Below, in pieces: positions 60,111 to 64,000 of a stretch of 64,000 bases of DNA; position 1 is the stretch's first letter; each line of letters opens with the position of its first letter. The translations under genes and the position numbers were made by a program. Below the pieces are notes generated by a model. It was not told where the DNA came from. It ran no database searches and saw nothing but the letters and a program-made list of their open reading frames with translations. This DNA is from Microcebus murinus (taxonomy: Eukaryota; Chordata; Mammalia; Primates; Cheirogaleidae): contig NC_134104.1 of NCBI RefSeq assembly GCF_040939455.1, forward strand, positions 142,636,501 to 142,700,500, in the 5' to 3' direction.

Positions 60111-60485
60111 TATGTTTTTCTTTCTTTCTTATGTCATCCTCTGGCTTTTATAATTCAAGTCAAATTCATTTACCTATATAAACTGTAAAATTCTTAAACA
60201 CTAGATTAAAAAATTAAATATGCTATTGTACCAAAAATATTTAATCTTCTAAATTAAATGTTACATGGCCAAGTTTGGTTTACCCAATAAATATAAATAT
60301 AATAGTAGAAAACACTCAAAAATATATATTGAATTATATAAACCCTTTTCCTTTGAGTTATACACTTTTGGTCATCTTCTAGGCAAAATATTGTGGAAAT
60401 TAAACAACTCACTATGATGCCTAACACAAACTAATAATATTTTATATTTTAGAATACATATTTATGTAAATATATTGAAATTTTT
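60111..60485. other. Unassigned AT-rich DNA
   Basis: No gene or clear repeat. Confidence 0.4.
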
Positions 60486-61032
60486 ATTACTTATCTATTG
60501 CTGTATAACAATATTACCACAAACAATGATTGAGAAGAATACACATTTATTGTCTTACCATTTATGTGGGTCTTGGAACAGCTTAGCTGAATTCTCTGCT
60601 TCAGGATCTCATAAGGCTGCAATTGAGGTGTTGGCCTACAGATTCATCTGAGGCTCAACTAGGGAAAGATTCTCTTCCAAGGTCCTATGGTCTTTGGCAA
60701 CCATTAGTTTCTTATGGGCTGCTGGGCTGAGGGCTTCCATATCTTGCTGGCTGTCAGCTGGAAGCCATCATCAATTCTTGCCATGGGAGCTTTCCCAACA
60801 TGATGATGACTTTTATTACTTGAAGACCGCAAGAAAGAGTGTCACCTAGCAATATAGGTATCAATCTTATGTGACAATGGCACAAAAATGATATCACATC
60901 ACCTTTGCAATGATCTACTGATTAGAACTAAGTCACAGGACTTATTCACACTCAAAAGACAGGAATTTCACAGGTCAAAAATCATAAGAGGTAGGGCTCT
61001 TGGAGCACACCTTAAAGTATACCCACCACAAA
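60486..61032 (-). repeat. MLT1-type LTR relic, antisense (tentative)
   Basis: TTACTTATCTATTGCTGTATAACAATATTACCACAAAC, AGGATCTCATAAGGCTGCAATTGAGGTGTTGGCC, TTGCTGGCTGTCAGCTGGAAGCC, ACTAAGTCACAGGACTTATTCACACTCAAAAG and TAAAGTATACCCACCACA follow a common LTR-like repeat in antisense, probably full length. Confidence 0.58.
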
Positions 61033-61400
61033 TACATGCAAATATTTAATACATTTTATAGTTATAAAGAGATGACAATAAAAGTTATTGTCCTTTTCTT
61101 AAACTTCTTTTTCTTCCTTTTCTTTGCTTTCTCTACTCCTTTCTCTCCTACTTTGCATTTGTCCTACTACAGAGAGCTATTGCTATCAATTCCTCTTAAG
61201 TTGGAGTAACCTGCATCAAAGATGAATATTGACCATGGCTAGCTGTCCACATCACAGCACATGTTATGACTGACATGTCATTTTAACAAAGTAATTGCAC
61301 TAGGAACTTTGGAGTGGATGGTGAATGATGTATTCTAATTATTAAGTAATTTAAAGAGACAGTGATATAAATGATTTTTCTTTCTTCCTTTCTTCTTTGT

Positions 61401-61525
61401 TTTTTTTAGAAACAGAGTCTTACTATGTTGCTCATTGTAACTTCAAACTCCTGGGTTCCAATTATCCTCCCATCTCAGGCTCGCAAGTAGCTGAGACTAC
61501 AGGCATGTGCCACCACACCCAGCTA
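61401..61525 (-). repeat. Alu monomer (FLAM-like), antisense
   Basis: TTTTTTTTAGAAACAGAGTCTTACTATGTTGC ... CAAACTCCTGGGTTCC ... AGTAGCTGAGACTACAGGCATGTGCCACCACACCCAGCTA. One arm only, strongly diverged. Confidence 0.82.
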
Positions 61526-62690
61526 GACAATGAATGATATTCTTTTAAAAAGCAAAAGCCAACTGAATCAAAAAAATAAATTTATGCCTTCCACGGAATA
61601 CAACCAACTCAAGTTGGGGCCTACTAAACTGACAATAAAATTCTTCTCTTGTGCATTAGCCTGGGATTTCATTATTATACATCTGCAGAATCAATTTTTC
61701 AGGGCGAGTGATCATTTATTTCTATTCCATTGTCCCTTGAACAAGGCTAATTTCTTCAAACAACCAGGGCTCATTAATTTAGATTACTTCTTAGAAGTTC
61801 AGCCAAAATACTCAGAAATAACTACATTCATTCAAAAAAGATCACACAAGTTCTTACTTATAAAAACCACTGTAATTTAGACTTGGGGAAATATTATGTT
61901 GTAAGTAGGAAAGTTTCTCTGCTAAAGAAGAGTGGTATTGCTATACATAATTAAATATAGTAACTACAGCTATGCTAATAAAAGTTTGCATAGTTTTGGA
62001 ATCAACAATACCTACTTTCAAAATGTATATCCTTTCCACCTTAGCTTAGTTTCTTTTTCCTATGTTAATTGTCTTGGGCTTATTGGTATTAAATGATGGA
62101 GTGCTTTGACATTTTCTTAGTGTTAATTTAACTGAGGGACCTTTATCCTTTTACTCCAAACCAAGTTGTTCTCTGAAAAATTGGTTTATAGACTCCAAAT
62201 TGTCTTAGGTTACATCTCATAATTGTTAGGACAGCTTCAGTCAAAAGTAAAGGAGAAGTATGGGTGCTCTACTTAATAAGCAGGAGTCTGGAGTCTTAGG
62301 CAATGTTTCTAGTCCCTAGTAACTTGTGTTAAGCAATTGTACACCTCTTGAACATACTGTCTAGTAAACAGAGGCACTCTGGGACAGTCTGAAAGCATTT
62401 TTTTCTTAGAACACGTATGAACTTGTGCCCAGTTGACATAAAGGATTGTTATCTCATCTGGGAGAAAGGACTCAAGTATCAATGCATTAGGAAAGACTGG
62501 AGTAATCAATAAAAACAGGTGGATGCTGAAGATCATAAGATGCCAAATCTTAAAAGAAAATAAATGGATTCTAATAGAGAAATTAGCAGTTTACTATGGA
62601 AGACAATGTATCCCCTATTTTCCCATTCCTTTATTTACCCAGCAGCTGAAGTTATATTAATAGTTTTCAAAAAAACTCCCTCCATTCCAT
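61526..62690. other. Unassigned DNA
   Basis: No gene assigned. The plus-strand frame at 61530-61880 (116 codons) is the longest in repeat-free DNA, but it shows no motif. About 61650-61800 is free of simple sequence and might be conserved noncoding DNA. Confidence 0.4.
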
Positions 62691-62694
62691 TTTT

Positions 62695-63275
62695 TTTCCT
62701 TACAAATGTTTTATTATTTCATGATAAAGTTCAAGCTTTGTAAAATGCTCTATAAGGTCTTGAACAATTTCACCCATATGTACTTTTTAGCTTCAATTTA
62801 TACCATGTCCACCACCCATACCCTAGGTCTTTTATTTTAGCTAGACTGGAATTTATCACAGTTTCTCAATGCAACATTTTCTTTTCTATCACAACACCTT
62901 TGCACACACACTATAACCTGGTACACTAAGAACATTCTCTCTCTGAGCACACAAACCCCTTCTCCTTAGTTAACTCTCTTTATCTATTTCATTATACCTC
63001 AGCCCAATTTTTACTTGCTCAAAAGAGCCTTCCCTGATTTTCCAGATGAGATTTAATCACAATATTAAAGCATTTCAAAGCAACGTGTACTTCTTTTCAC
63101 TAGTAATTAACATAAAGGCAATTGTATATAGTTTGTTTAAATATACAGTTAATACCAGTCTGTTTCACTAGATTGTAAGCTGCATCAGGACTTTGTCTAT
63201 TTTGTTCATCACTTTCTAAGTCTCATCCCACAGTAGGAATTCAATAAATCTTTGTTATTGAATTAATTTATCATG
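62695..63275 (+). repeat. L2 3' end, sense
   Basis: The order of blocks is that of L2: TTTATTATTTCATGATAAAGTTCAAGC, CACCTTTGCACACACACTATAACC, TTGCTCAAAAGAGCCTTCCCTGATTTTCC, CACTAGATTGTAAGCTGCATCAGGACTTTGTCTATTTTGTTCATC, and CCCACAGTAGGAATTCAATAAATCTTTG. The last part is the L2/MIR shared 3' tail. Confidence 0.85.
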
Positions 63276-64000
63276 TCTTTACCATAATGTTCTCTCTAAC
63301 TGTTGTCATATAATGTAAATAGTCACATAATGTAAATAGTTACTCTGTTATGACAGTAGAGAACAATAATCTGAAAATGGTTCTATATTATCTGCACCAT
63401 GACAAAGGTCTTCCTGAAATACACAGGGATCTTTCAGATGGGCTCAGGGACCACTAGGTCTTTGATTCCCATGATGAAAATTATAGCTTGCTTGATTAGT
63501 TTGTCATCACTTGATGACCAAGAACAAGATAACGAAAAAGGGAGAATTAAAGGACAGAGAAAATAGTGGCACAAAATTAGGCTTATATCATGTTCCTCCG
63601 AAACCTAACACAATATGCCCATATACATTTAAAATGTACCAACAGTGTAAGACCTCACTTGATACAATTTTACTACCTGAATCTTTAAGGGAAAAATAAA
63701 GCAGAAATATCTTACTGATAGCTCCATGAGGAAGTATGTGGATAAAGGAAATTGAAATTATGGCTCAGAGGTAAAGAAGCTGAATGATCCTTTAGAGAAA
63801 AAGAGAAACATACATGCCATGTTGAATAATTAATGGCTCAAAGGAGAAGGGATAAATTCTTTAATTTGCCATTTATTTTGCCATGAAGAGGTGAGCACAG
63901 AGAAAGTTCTCTCTAAACTAGTCATTAATAAAAACACTGAAAAATGGTTTTTGAAAACCTCTATTCCAGAGATGAATTCCACAGTGAAAACCCAAAAGCA
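63276..64000. other. Unassigned DNA
   Basis: No gene or clear repeat. The direct repeat CATAATGTAAATAGT occurs twice in tandem near 63308-63340. Confidence 0.4.

Noticed and set aside
61530..61880. 116-codon open frame in repeat-free DNA
   Set aside because: No recognisable motif, no convincing start or splice context. One frame of this length is expected by chance among six frames of 64 kb.

Overview
The window is nuclear DNA from a primate, most likely a Malagasy lemur (strepsirrhine). The key evidence is four dimeric Alu elements that share a lemur-type layout. Each has an A-box 'GGCTCACGCCTGTAATCCTAGC'-like left arm, a long AT-rich linker built around TTGGCCAA, and a right arm ending in GAGCTAGGCTGACGCCACGGCACTC. 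Three L1 tails carry a 3' end unlike the human one (TATTATGGGGGTAYAARTGTTAAGGTTA), which fits a lineage-specific L1. Overall the DNA is AT-rich, with no CpG island and no long open reading frame outside repeats.

I see no confident protein-coding gene and no tRNA, rRNA or snRNA gene. The open frames are chance frames or decayed L1 ORF1/ORF2 and mariner transposase. The window reads as gene-desert or deep intronic sequence filled by retrotransposons of several ages.

Layout. 1-4440: two lemur Alus in mostly unassigned DNA. 4441-11420: one old antisense L1, almost its whole length, broken by a younger antisense L1, an inverted ORF1 piece and an old Alu. 11421-19130: old L2/MIR/MLT1-type relics, a perfect 28-bp palindrome, and unassigned DNA. 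19133-21060: a very short L1 tail with clear target-site duplications, then an old sense L1. 21061-24868: unassigned DNA with MIR/L2 traces and a possible LTR. 24881-27943: an old L1 whose 5' UTR is joined directly to its 3' end, split by a lemur L1 carrying a short 5' inversion. 29641-31090: old HAL1/L1-like DNA. 32391-37725: another long antisense L1 that hosts a MER2-type element and a mariner deletion derivative. 38215-40150: an old Alu and an L1 tail. 41400-42560: the best repeat-poor stretch, with MEF2, octamer and E-box matches, a G-rich run, and a 52-nt candidate exon with good splice signals. 43841-47115: MLT1-like LTR with a perfect 15-bp-arm hairpin, MIR, a lemur Alu with a perfect 15-bp TSD, and other relics. 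47116-64000: microsatellites, MIRs, an L1 with an internal deletion, a lemur Alu with TSD, MER5A, FLAM monomers, LTR relics and an L2 3' end.

Repeat family names come from my memory of consensus sequences. Element ends are approximate unless a target-site duplication or terminal repeat fixes them.
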